64,000 bases of DNA, taken from the NCBI GenBank assembly GCA_964422185.1, contig CAYRAG010000003.1:16458-80457 (forward strand), read 5' to 3'. Both the position numbers and the translations under genes were made by a program. Positions within the stretch are counted from its first letter, which is position 1; each line of letters opens with the position of its first letter. The notes beneath the pieces were generated by a model. The model was not told the DNA's origin. It was given only the letters and a program-made list of their open reading frames with translations, and made no database searches. Source of the DNA: CALXCT01 sp964422185. GTDB taxonomy: Bacteria; Bacillota; Clostridia; Oscillospirales; Oscillospiraceae. Shown in pieces: positions 34,644-42,570 of this stretch.

Positions 34644-35225
34644 TCAGTCGATCTGAACCGCGTCCGCGGAGTTGGCCACCAGAAGATAGCGGTCGTTCAG
34701 CGTCACATAATCCACCTTGTGGTTGATCAGGGCGTTGGCGCCCAGTCCCTTGGCCTGGATGAGCATCTGCTGGCGGTTATTCAGCTTGGCGATGTGGACG
34801 GAGCTCTCATGGCCCGGCTTCAGCGCGTCAATCAGGATCACGGCGTTCGCGCCCACGGTGCCGCAGTACTTCAGGATCCTGTGGCCCTCAATCTGCCCGC
34901 CCAGGGTGACGGGGACATTGAGCATATCGCTGTTCTCCTCGTCGCCGGGCTGCGCGTCCTGGGGCTCGTCCAGCAGCATGCCCTCAAATCTCTTGATGAT
35001 GACTTCCATGTCGGCCTTGACTTCCGGGGAGGTGCCGACATAGGTGCGGGCGCGGAACGCGTCTGCGGCTTCCTTAAAAGCCGCGGCATCGTTCCGGTTC
35101 GCGGCATCGACGATATAGGTCTTCTGGATACTGCATGTGGAGCAGATCTTGTGCTGGGGATGCTCGCCCAGCAGGGGGAAGAGCGCGTCCAGTTTGCCGC
35201 CGCAGATAGAACAGGTATTGTCCAT
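34644..35225 (-). CDS. zinc-ribbon protein with YbjQ-like domain
   Basis: 193 residues. An N-terminal metal-binding ribbon has CSICGGKL and CSTCSIQK (two CxxC). A linker of about 70 residues follows, then a C-terminal YbjQ/UPF0145-type domain with GGQIEGHRILKYCGTVGANAVILI and AKGLGANALINHKVDYV, given here as separate halves of one fold. Function unknown; YbjQ-type domains are annotated as heavy-metal binding without firm evidence. The ATG at 35225 follows AAGGAGG. Convergent with the phosphofructokinase gene. Confidence 0.7.
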   Translation of the reverse strand: MDNTCSICGGKLDALFPLLGEHPQHKICSTCSIQKTYIVDAANRNDAAAFKEAADAFRARTYVGTSPEVKADMEVIIKRFEGMLLDEPQDAQPGDEENSDMLNVPVTLGGQIEGHRILKYCGTVGANAVILIDALKPGHESSVHIAKLNNRQQMLIQAKGLGANALINHKVDYVTLNDRYLLVANSADAVQID

Positions 35226-35459
35226 GATCCATTTCCTCCTTCATATACTCATGATGCCGGCAGTCCGGTCATATCAGGGTCGCGTTGACGGGATTCAGAA
35301 CCCGCTGCGCCAGGGGAGACACAGGCGGATCCGCACCCCTGCGCCGTCATTATAGCACGGGGCCAGGATTTAAGACAAGAAAAAAAGCGGAAAAATGAGG
35401 AAATATTGTAATGTTCATATCTTGACAACTTTAGCTTGTGAAACAGCGCTTTCCCGCGT

Positions 35460-35488
35460 TTGACGGCGGCCGGCGGATCTGGTAAACT
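35460..35488 (+). promoter_or_regulatory. promoter of the TIGR04076/SRAP genes
   Basis: TTGACG (35460-35465), 17 bases, TAAACT (35483-35488). Confidence 0.65.
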
Positions 35489-35591
35489 CTCTCCCGGCGG
35501 GAGCCCGGTGCGCCCGTGCGGGAATGACAGGAGGGTTGTACCGCGGGAGGCACAGGCTTCCCTGAGGAGTCCGGTGCGCACGCGCAGGTAG

Positions 35592-35801
35592 AACAGGAGG
35601 GATTCACAGTGAAACACAGTGTAAAGGTCACGGTCATCGACAAAAANNNNNNNNNNNNNNNNNNNNNNNNNNNNNNNNNNNNNNNNNNNNNNNNNNNNNN
35701 NNNNNNNNNNNNNNNNNNNNNNNNNNNNNNNNNNNNNNNNNNNNNNAACAGGAGGGATTCACAGTGAAACACAGTGTAAAGGTCACGGTCATCGACAAAA
35801 A
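35592..35801. other. scaffold gap flanked by an identical 55-base overlap
   Basis: Bases 35592-35646 and 35747-35801 are identical for 55 bases and enclose exactly 100 N (35647-35746). The repeat covers the ribosome site and first 12-13 codons of the TIGR04076 gene. The simplest reading is two contig ends sharing a 55-base overlap that the scaffolder did not merge; the true sequence probably has one copy and no gap. Confidence 0.85.
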
Positions 35802-36156
35802 GCTCTATCCGGAGCTGCAGGCGCAGTACTGCGCGGATCCGCAGTCCGGCGGGTGCCCCTGCTACCACATCGGGGACGAGTTCCTCTTTGAGCGGAATGA
35901 GGAGCGCGATGACTTCTGGCACGGCGGGATCAACACGCTGGTGAAGACCACGGCGGATCCGGACACCATCGCCGGCGGCCCGAAGATGCCGTTCTGCTCC
36001 GAGGCGTGGGACGCCATTGCCCGCTACATCTACGCGGGCCTGCAGGGCGGGTCCATCATGAAAGGCTGGATGCGGGAGGAGAACACGATGATCTGCTGCT
36101 GCCCGGACGGCACAAGGCCGGTGATTTTCAAAATCGAGCGCATCGACACGCACTAA
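35764..36156 (+). CDS. TIGR04076-family protein
   Basis: 130 residues, start GTG at 35764 after AGGAGGG. It reads KHSVKVTVIDKKLYPEL, then GGCPCYHIGDEFLFER, MPFCSEAWDAIARYIYAGLQGGS split over the middle, and TMICCCPDGTRPVIFKIER. Eight Cys residues, including GGCPC, FCSEAW and CCC, suggest metal or cluster binding. I recall this family from anaerobes, with unknown role. The repeated start before the gap (35610) is probably the same gene. The SRAP gene follows after 21 bases, perhaps co-transcribed. Confidence 0.75.
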   Translation: MKHSVKVTVIDKKLYPELQAQYCADPQSGGCPCYHIGDEFLFERNEERDDFWHGGINTLVKTTADPDTIAGGPKMPFCSEAWDAIARYIYAGLQGGSIMKGWMREENTMICCCPDGTRPVIFKIERIDTH

Positions 36157-36177
36157 ACGGAATTGAGGTGTCTGAGA

Positions 36178-36792
36178 GTGTGTACCCGCTACTATGTGGA
36201 CGACGGCGCTGAGCAGATGAGGGAGATCGGCGCGCTGGCGCTCCAGTCTCCGCTCGCCTCCCGGTTTGCCGGCGCGGGGACGCCTGTCCTGGTCTCCGGA
36301 GAGATCCGCCCGGCCAGCGTGGCGCCGGTCATCGCGCCGGATCGCCGCGGCGGGGAGGCGGTATTCCCCATGAAGTGGGGCTTCCTGATCCCCTCGGGGC
36401 CCCTGCTGGTGAACGCACGGCTGGAGACCGCGCCGGTCAGGCCGTCGTTCCGGGAATCCTGGGCCCGGCGCCGCTGCGTCGTCCCCGCCTCCTGGTACTA
36501 TGAGTGGTCGCATCCGCTGGACGAGAACGGCCGGAAAAGGGTCGGAGAGAAATACCGGTTCCGTCCGCGGGGCGGCGCAACCGCGTGGCTGGCGGGCCTG
36601 TACCGTCTGGAGGACGGCCTGCCGTCGTTCACGGTGCTCACCAGACAGGCGGCGGAGCCCCTGTGCGCCATCCACGACAGAATGCCGGTCGTCCTGCCCG
36701 GGGACAGGATCCGGGACTGGATCGCGCCGGACGGGCGGCCGGAGGAAATTCTGCCCGATACGCTGACGGATATGTCGGTGGAGCGGGAGTAA
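36178..36792 (+). CDS. SRAP-domain protein (YedK/HMCES-like) shielding abasic sites
   Basis: 204 residues starting from GTG at 36178, which puts Cys at position 2 (CTRYYV), the residue that SRAP proteins use after Met removal to cross-link abasic sites in single-stranded DNA. Earlier in-frame starts (36163) would bury it, so they are rejected. Other blocks: MKWGFLIPSG, VNARLETAPVRPSFRESW (Asn and Arg of the site), CVVPASWYYEW (catalytic Glu) and HDRMPVVL (active His). It protects replication-associated abasic DNA. Confidence 0.93.
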   Translation: MCTRYYVDDGAEQMREIGALALQSPLASRFAGAGTPVLVSGEIRPASVAPVIAPDRRGGEAVFPMKWGFLIPSGPLLVNARLETAPVRPSFRESWARRRCVVPASWYYEWSHPLDENGRKRVGEKYRFRPRGGATAWLAGLYRLEDGLPSFTVLTRQAAEPLCAIHDRMPVVLPGDRIRDWIAPDGRPEEILPDTLTDMSVERE

Positions 36793-36796
36793 CCGC

Positions 36797-36849
36797 AGGG
36801 CAGCCGGGGCGGTGCGCGGGAGAACCCGCATTACGCTCCGGCTGCCCTG
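36797..36849. terminator. hairpin between convergent SRAP and modA genes
   Basis: CAGGGCAGCCGG (36797-36808) pairs perfectly with CCGGCTGCCCTG (36838-36849). No T-run follows on either strand, so it may stabilise 3' ends rather than terminate alone. Confidence 0.5.
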
Positions 36850-36898
36850 TATGCGTATGGGGCGGCGCACGGTTTCCCGCCCCGGCCTGCGTTCCGGA

Positions 36899-37810
36899 TT
36901 ACGGGGCGGGGGAGAAGCCCACGGCCTCAAACACCGCCATGGCGTCCTCCGTTTTGAGATAGTCCAGGAACGCCTGCGCCTCGTCCGGGTGCGCGGAGGA
37001 ATTCAGCACGGCGGCGGGGTAGATCACCTGGCTGCACATCTCCCCGGTGGCGGTATCCACCACCGTCAGGTCGGCGGAGAACGCGTCGGTGGCGTAGATG
37101 ACGCCGGCGTCAGCCGCGCCCTCTTTCACCTGGGTGGTGACCTCTTTCACATTGCTTCCGTAGGTCAGTTTTCCCTGGCTCTCCAGCTCCTCCGCGCTGG
37201 TGCCGAGATACTCCAGGATCTCCAGAGTATATGCCCCGACGGGGACATCGGAGTTGCCGATCGCCAGGAGGGACACCTTGTCCGTGGTCAGGTCCTGGAA
37301 CGACGCAATGCCGGCCGGATTGCCGTCCGGCACGGCGAGCGCCACCCTGTTCTCCAGCAGATTGACGCGGGTGTCCTGGCGCACAAAGTCCGCCTCGCCG
37401 CCGTTTTGGGACGCGTCCAGGTCGTTCATCTGGCTCAGGGCGGCGGAGATGAACAGGTCGCAGTCCGCGCCCTCCCTGATCTGATCCCGGAGGGTGCCGG
37501 AGGAGTCAAAGTTGTAAACCAGCGTGACATTGGGCGCGACATCCCTGTACAGATCCGCGATCTCCGTCAGGGTTTCCGTCATGGAGGCGGCGGCGAAGAC
37601 GATCAGCTCCACCGGTTCCGCGGAGGGGCCGGCGCTCTCTGAGGGACTGGCGGGAGCGCTCCCGGAGGGACTGGCGGGAGCGCTCCCGGAAGGACTGGCG
37701 GGAGCGCTCCCGGAGGGGGCGGGGGATGCGGACTCGGACGAGCCGCCGCCGCAGGCGGCGAGGGTGAGCCCCAGCGCCGCGCACATCAGCAGGGAAATCA
37801 GTTTTTTCAT
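36899..37810 (-). CDS. modA: molybdate/tungstate ABC transporter substrate-binding lipoprotein
   Basis: 303 residues. The signal peptide ends in a lipobox (TLAAC, Cys20). A linker of repeated SAPASPSG units (about residues 33-58, encoded by three near-identical 24-base repeats at 37640-37711) follows. The mature domain starts VELIVFAAASMTETL, the ModA signature, with DSSGTLRDQIREGADCDLFISA, and VPVGAYTLEILEYLG, typical of oxyanion-binding ModA. No modB or modC is adjacent. Expression is under two serial Moco-type riboswitches (37860-38213) and a promoter at 38230-38258. Convergent with the SRAP gene. Confidence 0.95.
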   Translation of the reverse strand: MKKLISLLMCAALGLTLAACGGGSSESASPAPSGSAPASPSGSAPASPSGSAPASPSESAGPSAEPVELIVFAAASMTETLTEIADLYRDVAPNVTLVYNFDSSGTLRDQIREGADCDLFISAALSQMNDLDASQNGGEADFVRQDTRVNLLENRVALAVPDGNPAGIASFQDLTTDKVSLLAIGNSDVPVGAYTLEILEYLGTSAEELESQGKLTYGSNVKEVTTQVKEGAADAGVIYATDAFSADLTVVDTATGEMCSQVIYPAAVLNSSAHPDEAQAFLDYLKTEDAMAVFEAVGFSPAP

Positions 37811-37859
37811 GGGACATTCTCCTTTTCATGGTAATATCCGGAACACCGCCGGGCGGAAC

Positions 37860-37890
37860 AAAAAAGAGGACTGCAGTACAGCAGCCCTCC
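37860..37890 (-). terminator. terminator of the second (proximal) modA riboswitch
   Basis: GGGCTGC and GCAGTCC (one G-U pair) form a stem followed by CTC and T6 on the minus strand, 50-80 bases before the modA ATG. Upstream CCGGAGGGC could instead pair with GCTCTCCCGG at the 3' side of the aptamer P1, giving an antiterminator. Confidence 0.75.
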
Positions 37891-37913
37891 GGATCGGCAG
37901 TCCGCCCGGGAGA

Positions 37914-38039
37914 GCTCCTTCTCAATACGGAAAGCGGGCCCGTTTCCAGGCGCACTCTGGGGACACGGCCGCGCCCGGAGGGGCGGGTGTCCCGGCGCAG
38001 CGGCGTGGGCCAGGGCCTTTAGCCGCTTTTGCTCGGAGC
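37914..38039 (-). promoter_or_regulatory. Moco-type riboswitch, second (proximal) copy
   Basis: It begins CTCCGAGCAAAAGCGGCTAA on the minus strand, identical over this block to the first copy, and ends with CCGTATTGAGAAGGAGC, which resembles the 3' end of the E. coli moaA Moco RNA. P1 is GCTCC (38039-38035) with GGAGC (37918-37914); the bases differ from copy 1 but still pair. An internal GGAAAC hairpin is present. It probably senses molybdenum or tungsten cofactor. Confidence 0.78.
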
Positions 38040-38045
38040 ATGAAT

Positions 38046-38083
38046 GAAAAATACGGGAACCGTCACCATAAGACAGTTCCCGC
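38046..38083 (-). terminator. terminator of the first (distal) modA riboswitch
   Basis: CGGGAACTGTC (38082-38072) pairs with GACGGTTCCCG (38064-38054), 11 bp with one wobble, then TATTTTT. It lies between the two aptamers. GTTCC of the P1 3' strand can pair with GGAAC of this stem, so P1 formation would favour termination. Confidence 0.85.
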
Positions 38084-38098
38084 GCCTCGCGTCGTCAG

Positions 38099-38213
38099 GA
38101 ACTCCTTTTCAAATAACGGAAGGCGGCCACCTTTCGGGTGCTGCCGTGGAAGCACTTGGCTTCGGCGCAGCGGCATGGGTCAGGGAACCTTTAGCCGCTT
38201 TTGCTCGGAGTTC
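38099..38213 (-). promoter_or_regulatory. Moco-type riboswitch, first (distal) copy
   Basis: The aptamer starts about 10 bases after the predicted transcript start. P1 is GAACTCC (38213-38207) with GGAGTTC (38105-38099). The block CTCCGAGCAAAAGCGGCTAA is shared with copy 2, followed by GCGGC/GCCGC pairing and a GAAA-capped hairpin (CACCCGAAAGGTGG). The 3' end CGCCTTCCGTTATTTG then AAAAGGAGT parallels the E. coli moaA Moco element as I recall it. Confidence 0.8.
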
Positions 38214-38229
38214 ATTCACTTGTGGCTTC

Positions 38230-38258
38230 AGGTTACCACTTTTTCCCGCCCGTGTCAA
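38230..38258 (-). promoter_or_regulatory. sigma-A promoter of the modA transcript
   Basis: TTGACA (38258-38253), 17 bases, TAACCT (38235-38230) on the minus strand. It fixes the leader's strand and a 5' end near 38223, giving a leader of over 400 bases. Confidence 0.75.
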
Positions 38259-38355
38259 GCGTTTTTTCCGGCAGCACACACGGGGCCTCCGCCGCGGACT
38301 GCGGAAAAAAGGGGACATGCCCGGAAAACCGCCGCGGCGGATCCGCTTTTCCCTG

Positions 38356-38385
38356 TTGTCACGCGGATCCCATCCATGATACAAT
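38356..38385 (+). promoter_or_regulatory. promoter of the pyrCFKD operon
   Basis: TTGTCA (38356-38361), 18 bases, TACAAT (38380-38385) with an extended -10 TGA. The 165-base leader holds a CGGCCTG/CAGGCCG hairpin (38478-38494) and an AAAGGAG site at 38511 that lies too far from the pyrC ATG to serve it; no PyrR-type loop was recognised. Confidence 0.65.
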
Positions 38386-38559
38386 AGCGGCGGGAGCGGC
38401 GCGGCCATTCCGCGGATCTCCTCTCCGGCTCTGTCCGGGATTTGTGCCGGAGCGGTTCAGACAAAATCAGAGTTCACCGGCCTGTTCCAGGCCGTGAGTA
38501 CTATCTTCGGAAAGGAGTGAAAGCGCCTTCCGCCAACGGGGGCGGCTGTGCGCCGACAC

Positions 38560-39837
38560 ATGAAGCTTTTGATTCGAAACGGGAAACTGGTCAGCCCGGT
38601 GGGCGGGATCGGCGGTGTGCTGGATCTGCTGGTGGAGGACGGCAGGGTGGTGCAGATCGGCAGTTCCATCGACACCCAGGCGGACCGCGTCATTGACGCC
38701 TCCGGCCTGACGGTCTGCGCCGGCCTGGTGGATATGCATGTCCATCTCCGGGAGCCGGGCTACGAGTACAAGGAGACCATCGAGACCGGCACCCTCGCCG
38801 CGGCCCGGGGCGGGTTTACCTCCGTGGCCTGCATGCCCAATACCAGCCCGGTGGTGGATACGCCGGAGATGGTGCGTTTCATCGGCCGGAAGGCCGCGGA
38901 GTCCTGCGGCGTCCATGTGTGGCCGATTGGCGCGGTGTCCGTGGGGGAGAAAGGCGAGACGCTCACGGACGCCAAGGCGCTCAGAGAGGCCGGGGCGGTG
39001 GCGCTGTCCGACGACGGAATGCCGGTGCAGAACGCGAATCTGATGCGGGACGCGCTGATCCGGGCGCAGCTGTACAATATCCCCATCCTCTCCCACTGCG
39101 AGGACGCGAGCATGGTGGACGGCCGGGCGGTGAACGAGGGGCGCATCTCCCGCCAGCTGTGGATGGAGGGGCGGCCCGCCATCGCGGAGGAGCTGATGGT
39201 CATGCGGGACGCCATGCTCTCCGAGGAGACCGGCGGCCGGGTGCATATCTGCCATGTCTCCACCGCGAAGTCCGTGGATATCATCCGGAAGATGAAAGAG
39301 CGGGGTGTCCCCATCACCTGCGAGACCTGTCCGCAGTACTTCACCCTCACGGAGGACGAGGTGCTGGAACAGCGGGCGCTGGCGCAGGTCAACCCGCCGC
39401 TGCGCACGGAGCGGGATGTGGACGGCATCATCACCGGCCTGATGGACGGCACGATTGACGCCATCGCCACGGATCACGCGCCCCACTCCGCGGAGGAGAA
39501 GTCCCGGCCCCTGGGAAAGGCGCCCAGCGGCATGGTGGGACTGGAGACCTCCCTCGCCGTCACCCTGACGGAGCTCTACCACAGCGGCAAGATGACGCTG
39601 GTGGATCTGATCGAGAAAATGACGGTCAATCCGGCGGGGATCCTGGGGCTGAACAGGGGCCGGCTCGGGATTGGCGCGGACGCGGATATCACCATCTTTG
39701 ACGAGAACGAGGAGTGGGTGATTGACCCGGATCAGTTCGTGTCGAAAGGGCACAACACCCCCTTCGCCGGCCGGCGGGTCAGGGGCCGGGTGAAGTATAC
39801 CATTGTCGGGGGAAAGGTCATCTACCAGGAGGCGTGA
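38560..39837 (+). CDS. pyrC: dihydroorotase
   Basis: 425 residues from the ATG at 38560 (an in-frame GTG at 38548 is possible). Class I dihydroorotase: LVDMHVHLREPGYEYKET carries the zinc-binding HxH, SHCED and HICHVSTAKSV the later ligands, and IATDHAPHS the catalytic Asp. It cyclises carbamoyl-aspartate to dihydroorotate. Start choice is uncertain, because neither codon has a close Shine-Dalgarno; the frame is closed by a stop at 38518. It is the first gene of a pyrimidine operon. Confidence 0.96.
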   Translation: MKLLIRNGKLVSPVGGIGGVLDLLVEDGRVVQIGSSIDTQADRVIDASGLTVCAGLVDMHVHLREPGYEYKETIETGTLAAARGGFTSVACMPNTSPVVDTPEMVRFIGRKAAESCGVHVWPIGAVSVGEKGETLTDAKALREAGAVALSDDGMPVQNANLMRDALIRAQLYNIPILSHCEDASMVDGRAVNEGRISRQLWMEGRPAIAEELMVMRDAMLSEETGGRVHICHVSTAKSVDIIRKMKERGVPITCETCPQYFTLTEDEVLEQRALAQVNPPLRTERDVDGIITGLMDGTIDAIATDHAPHSAEEKSRPLGKAPSGMVGLETSLAVTLTELYHSGKMTLVDLIEKMTVNPAGILGLNRGRLGIGADADITIFDENEEWVIDPDQFVSKGHNTPFAGRRVRGRVKYTIVGGKVIYQEA

Positions 39838-39886
39838 GCCGGGCCCGCATGTTTGAACCGGGTCTGTATTGCGAGGAGAGAGTACC

Positions 39887-40810
39887 ATGTCATTTGATGT
39901 CTTACAGGATAAAATCCGGGAAATGAAGAATCCCACCGTGGCCGGGCTGGACGCCAGGCTGGATTATGTGCCGGAGCACATCCGCCGGGAGTGCGCCGAA
40001 ACATACAAAGACCCTTTGAAAGCCGCGGTGGAGGCGATCTACCAGTTTAACTGCGGGCTGATCGACGCGCTGTGCGATATCGTGCCGGCGGTGAAGCCGC
40101 AGTCCGCCTACTATGAGAATCTGGGCTGGCAGGGGATGGAGATGCTCGAGCGCACCATCCGTTACGCCAAATCCAGGGGTCTGTTTGTCATCGCGGATGT
40201 GAAGCGGGGCGACATCGGCACGACCGCCACCGCGTACGCGGAGGCCTGGCTGGGCGGGGTGAATCTGGACGGGAAAGCGGTGAAGACTTTCGACGCGGAC
40301 TGTGTCACCCTGAACGGCTATATGGGCTCAGACGCCATCAACCCGTTTCTCAGCGTGTGCAAGGCGGAGGACAAGTGCGTGTTCATGCTGGTGAAGACCT
40401 CCAATCCCAGCTCCGTGGAGCTGCAGGATCTGGTGGCGGGAGACCGGCTGGTGTATCAGGTGATGGGCGACCTCGCCCAGCGCCTGGGCAAGGGCACGAG
40501 AGGAAAGTACGACTACAACGCCGTCGGCGCGGTGGTGGGCGCCACCTATCCCTCGGATCTGCGGGAGCTGCGCCGCCGTCTGGAGCACACTTTCTTCCTG
40601 GTGCCCGGCTACGGTGCCCAGGGCGCCGGCGCCAGCGATGTGCGCTTCGCGTTCGACAAATTCGGGCACGGGGCGATTATCAACGCGTCCCGATCCATCA
40701 TGTGCGCGTGGAAAGTCACGGGCGGGGACGGACGGGACTACCAGGAGGCGGCCAGAAACGCCGCCCTCGCGATGCGCGACGACATCAGGCAGTGCGTGGC
40801 CATCGTGTGA
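39887..40810 (+). CDS. pyrF: orotidine 5'-phosphate decarboxylase (type 2)
   Basis: 307 residues, ATG at 39887 after GAGGAGAG. The catalytic Asp-Lys-Asp array is in FVIADVKRGDIGTTA. The long form with TVAGLDARLDYVP and VPGYGAQGAGASDV belongs to the group 2 (longer) family. It makes UMP from OMP. It lies 49 bases after pyrC and 39 before pyrK. Confidence 0.96.
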   Translation: MSFDVLQDKIREMKNPTVAGLDARLDYVPEHIRRECAETYKDPLKAAVEAIYQFNCGLIDALCDIVPAVKPQSAYYENLGWQGMEMLERTIRYAKSRGLFVIADVKRGDIGTTATAYAEAWLGGVNLDGKAVKTFDADCVTLNGYMGSDAINPFLSVCKAEDKCVFMLVKTSNPSSVELQDLVAGDRLVYQVMGDLAQRLGKGTRGKYDYNAVGAVVGATYPSDLRELRRRLEHTFFLVPGYGAQGAGASDVRFAFDKFGHGAIINASRSIMCAWKVTGGDGRDYQEAARNAALAMRDDIRQCVAIV

Positions 40811-40849
40811 CCGGACGGGGAGATTTCATACAGAACGGGGTGTGACCGT

Positions 40850-41620
40850 ATGGCGGTACCAATGGAGTGCCGGATCCTGGAGATCGGGAAACTCAACCCG
40901 CACGCCATCTCCATGACGCTGCTGGCCGGCGCGATGATGGAGGAGATCCACTGCGGCCAGTTCCTCCATATCCGGTGCGGGGAGGGCCGGCTTTTACGGC
41001 GGCCGCTGTCTATCTGCCACTGGCAGACGCAGCCGGAGGGCATGCTGCTGCGTGTCGTGTTTGAGGTCCGGGGGGAAGGCACCGCCTGGCTGGCGCGGCG
41101 GCGGAAAGGCGAGGTTCTGGATGTGCTGGGGCCGCTGGGAAACGGGTTCCCGGTCCGGCTGGGCGAGCGCTGCCTGCTGGTGGGCGGCGGCATCGGCGTA
41201 CCCCCGCTTCTGGGCTGCGCCGCGGTGAGCGGAAACGCCGCCGCCATCCTCGGGTTCCGCTCCGCGCAGTACGCCATGCTGGCCGGGGATTTCCGCGCCG
41301 CCGGCGCGTCCGTGCAGATTGCCACGGATGACGGCTCCCTCGGCTACCACGGCTTTGTGGACGCGCTGATGCGCAGCACCCTGGAGCGGGACAGCGGCTA
41401 TGACGCGGTGCTGGCGTGCGGCCCGAGGCCCATGCTCAGGAGTGTGGCGGCGGTCGCGAAAGAGGCGGGCATCCCCTGCCTGGTGTCCATGGAGGAGCGG
41501 ATGGGCTGCGGGGTGGGCGCGTGCCTGGTGTGCGCCTGCGATATGGCGGACGGCAGCCGGAAGAAAGTCTGCAGCGACGGACCCGTCTTCCCCGCGGAGG
41601 AGGTGGACTGGGATGCCTGA
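40850..41620 (+). CDS. pyrK: dihydroorotate dehydrogenase electron transfer subunit
   Basis: 256 residues. A flavin-binding half shows LLRRPLSICHW (FAD) and VGGGIGVPPLLG (NAD), and the C-terminus binds a 2Fe-2S cluster with Cys in RMGCGVGACLVCAC and KKVCSDGPVF. It links PyrD to NAD+, making a class 1B enzyme suited to anaerobes. It overlaps pyrD by 8 bases. Confidence 0.96.
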   Translation: MAVPMECRILEIGKLNPHAISMTLLAGAMMEEIHCGQFLHIRCGEGRLLRRPLSICHWQTQPEGMLLRVVFEVRGEGTAWLARRRKGEVLDVLGPLGNGFPVRLGERCLLVGGGIGVPPLLGCAAVSGNAAAILGFRSAQYAMLAGDFRAAGASVQIATDDGSLGYHGFVDALMRSTLERDSGYDAVLACGPRPMLRSVAAVAKEAGIPCLVSMEERMGCGVGACLVCACDMADGSRKKVCSDGPVFPAEEVDWDA

Positions 41621-42566
41621 TGTGGATATGCGTGTCACGCTGGCCGGGATGGAGATGAAAAACCCGGTGGTCGTGGCGTCCGGCACATTCGGTTTCGGCC
41701 GGGAGTATGCCAGATTCTACGATTTAAGCGAACTGGGCGGGATCTGCGCCAAGGGGCTCACCCTCCGCCCGAGGGAGGGAAATCCGTCGCCCCGCATCGC
41801 GGAGACGCCCATGGGCATCCTCAATTCCGTCGGGCTGCAGAATCCCGGCGTGGACGCCTTTCTTTCCGAGGAGCTCCCGTTTCTGCGGCAGTATGAGGTG
41901 AAAGTGATCGCCAACATCTCCGGCAGTACGCCGGAGGAGTACGGGATCCTGTGCGGCAGGCTCGCCGGGGCGGGGGTGGATATGATCGAGGTCAACATCT
42001 CCTGTCCCAATGTGAATGCCGGCGGTCTCACTTTCGGAACAAGGCCGGAGCTCGCCGCGGAGGTCACCCGGGAGGCGAAGAAGCACGCGGGCCAGGTGCC
42101 CGTCATGGTGAAGCTGTCCCCCAATGTGACGGACATCGCGGAAATCGCCCGGGCGGCGGAGGACGCCGGCGCGGACGCGGTTTCCCTGATCAACACCATC
42201 CGGGGAATGCGGATTGACTGGAAAACCAGGCGGCCGATCCTGAAGATGAATACCGGCGGCCTGTCCGGCCCGGCCGTGCTGCCGGTGGCGGTGCGCATGG
42301 TGTGGGAGGTGTCCCGCGCCGTGAAAATCCCCGTGCTGGGGATGGGCGGGATCGCCAGCGGCGCGGACGCGGCGGAGATGATGCTGGCCGGCGCCTCCGC
42401 CGTGGCGGTGGGCACCGCCTGCTTCGCGGATCCCATGGCGCCCCTGAAAGTCCGGGACGGGCTGCGTGAAATCGCGGCCGCCCAGGGGCTTGCCCGTATC
42501 TCTGATCTGACAGGCGCTGTGGAGGCCTGGCCGTCGCAGCCCATCGACACGGAAAGAAGCGAATGA
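41613..42566 (+). CDS. pyrD: dihydroorotate dehydrogenase B, catalytic subunit
   Basis: 317 residues, ATG at 41613 inside the end of pyrK (GGAGGAGG upstream). FMN-binding barrel: NPVVVASGTFGFG, MGILNSVGLQNPG, EVNISCPNVNAGG with the class 1 catalytic Cys region, VKLSPNVTDI and MGGIASGADAAEM. It oxidises dihydroorotate to orotate together with PyrK. A frame open upstream to 41400 is within pyrK. Confidence 0.97.
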   Translation: MPDVDMRVTLAGMEMKNPVVVASGTFGFGREYARFYDLSELGGICAKGLTLRPREGNPSPRIAETPMGILNSVGLQNPGVDAFLSEELPFLRQYEVKVIANISGSTPEEYGILCGRLAGAGVDMIEVNISCPNVNAGGLTFGTRPELAAEVTREAKKHAGQVPVMVKLSPNVTDIAEIARAAEDAGADAVSLINTIRGMRIDWKTRRPILKMNTGGLSGPAVLPVAVRMVWEVSRAVKIPVLGMGGIASGADAAEMMLAGASAVAVGTACFADPMAPLKVRDGLREIAAAQGLARISDLTGAVEAWPSQPIDTERSE

Positions 42567-42570
42567 TCAC

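Noticed and set aside
37630..37715. Short direct repeats of about 24 bases, considered as a CRISPR-like array.
   Set aside because: They are contiguous, without spacers, and encode the SAPASPSG linker of ModA in frame.
38467..39936. A 489-residue minus-strand open frame opposite pyrC.
   Set aside because: Antisense of dihydroorotase, whose motifs are all present on the plus strand.
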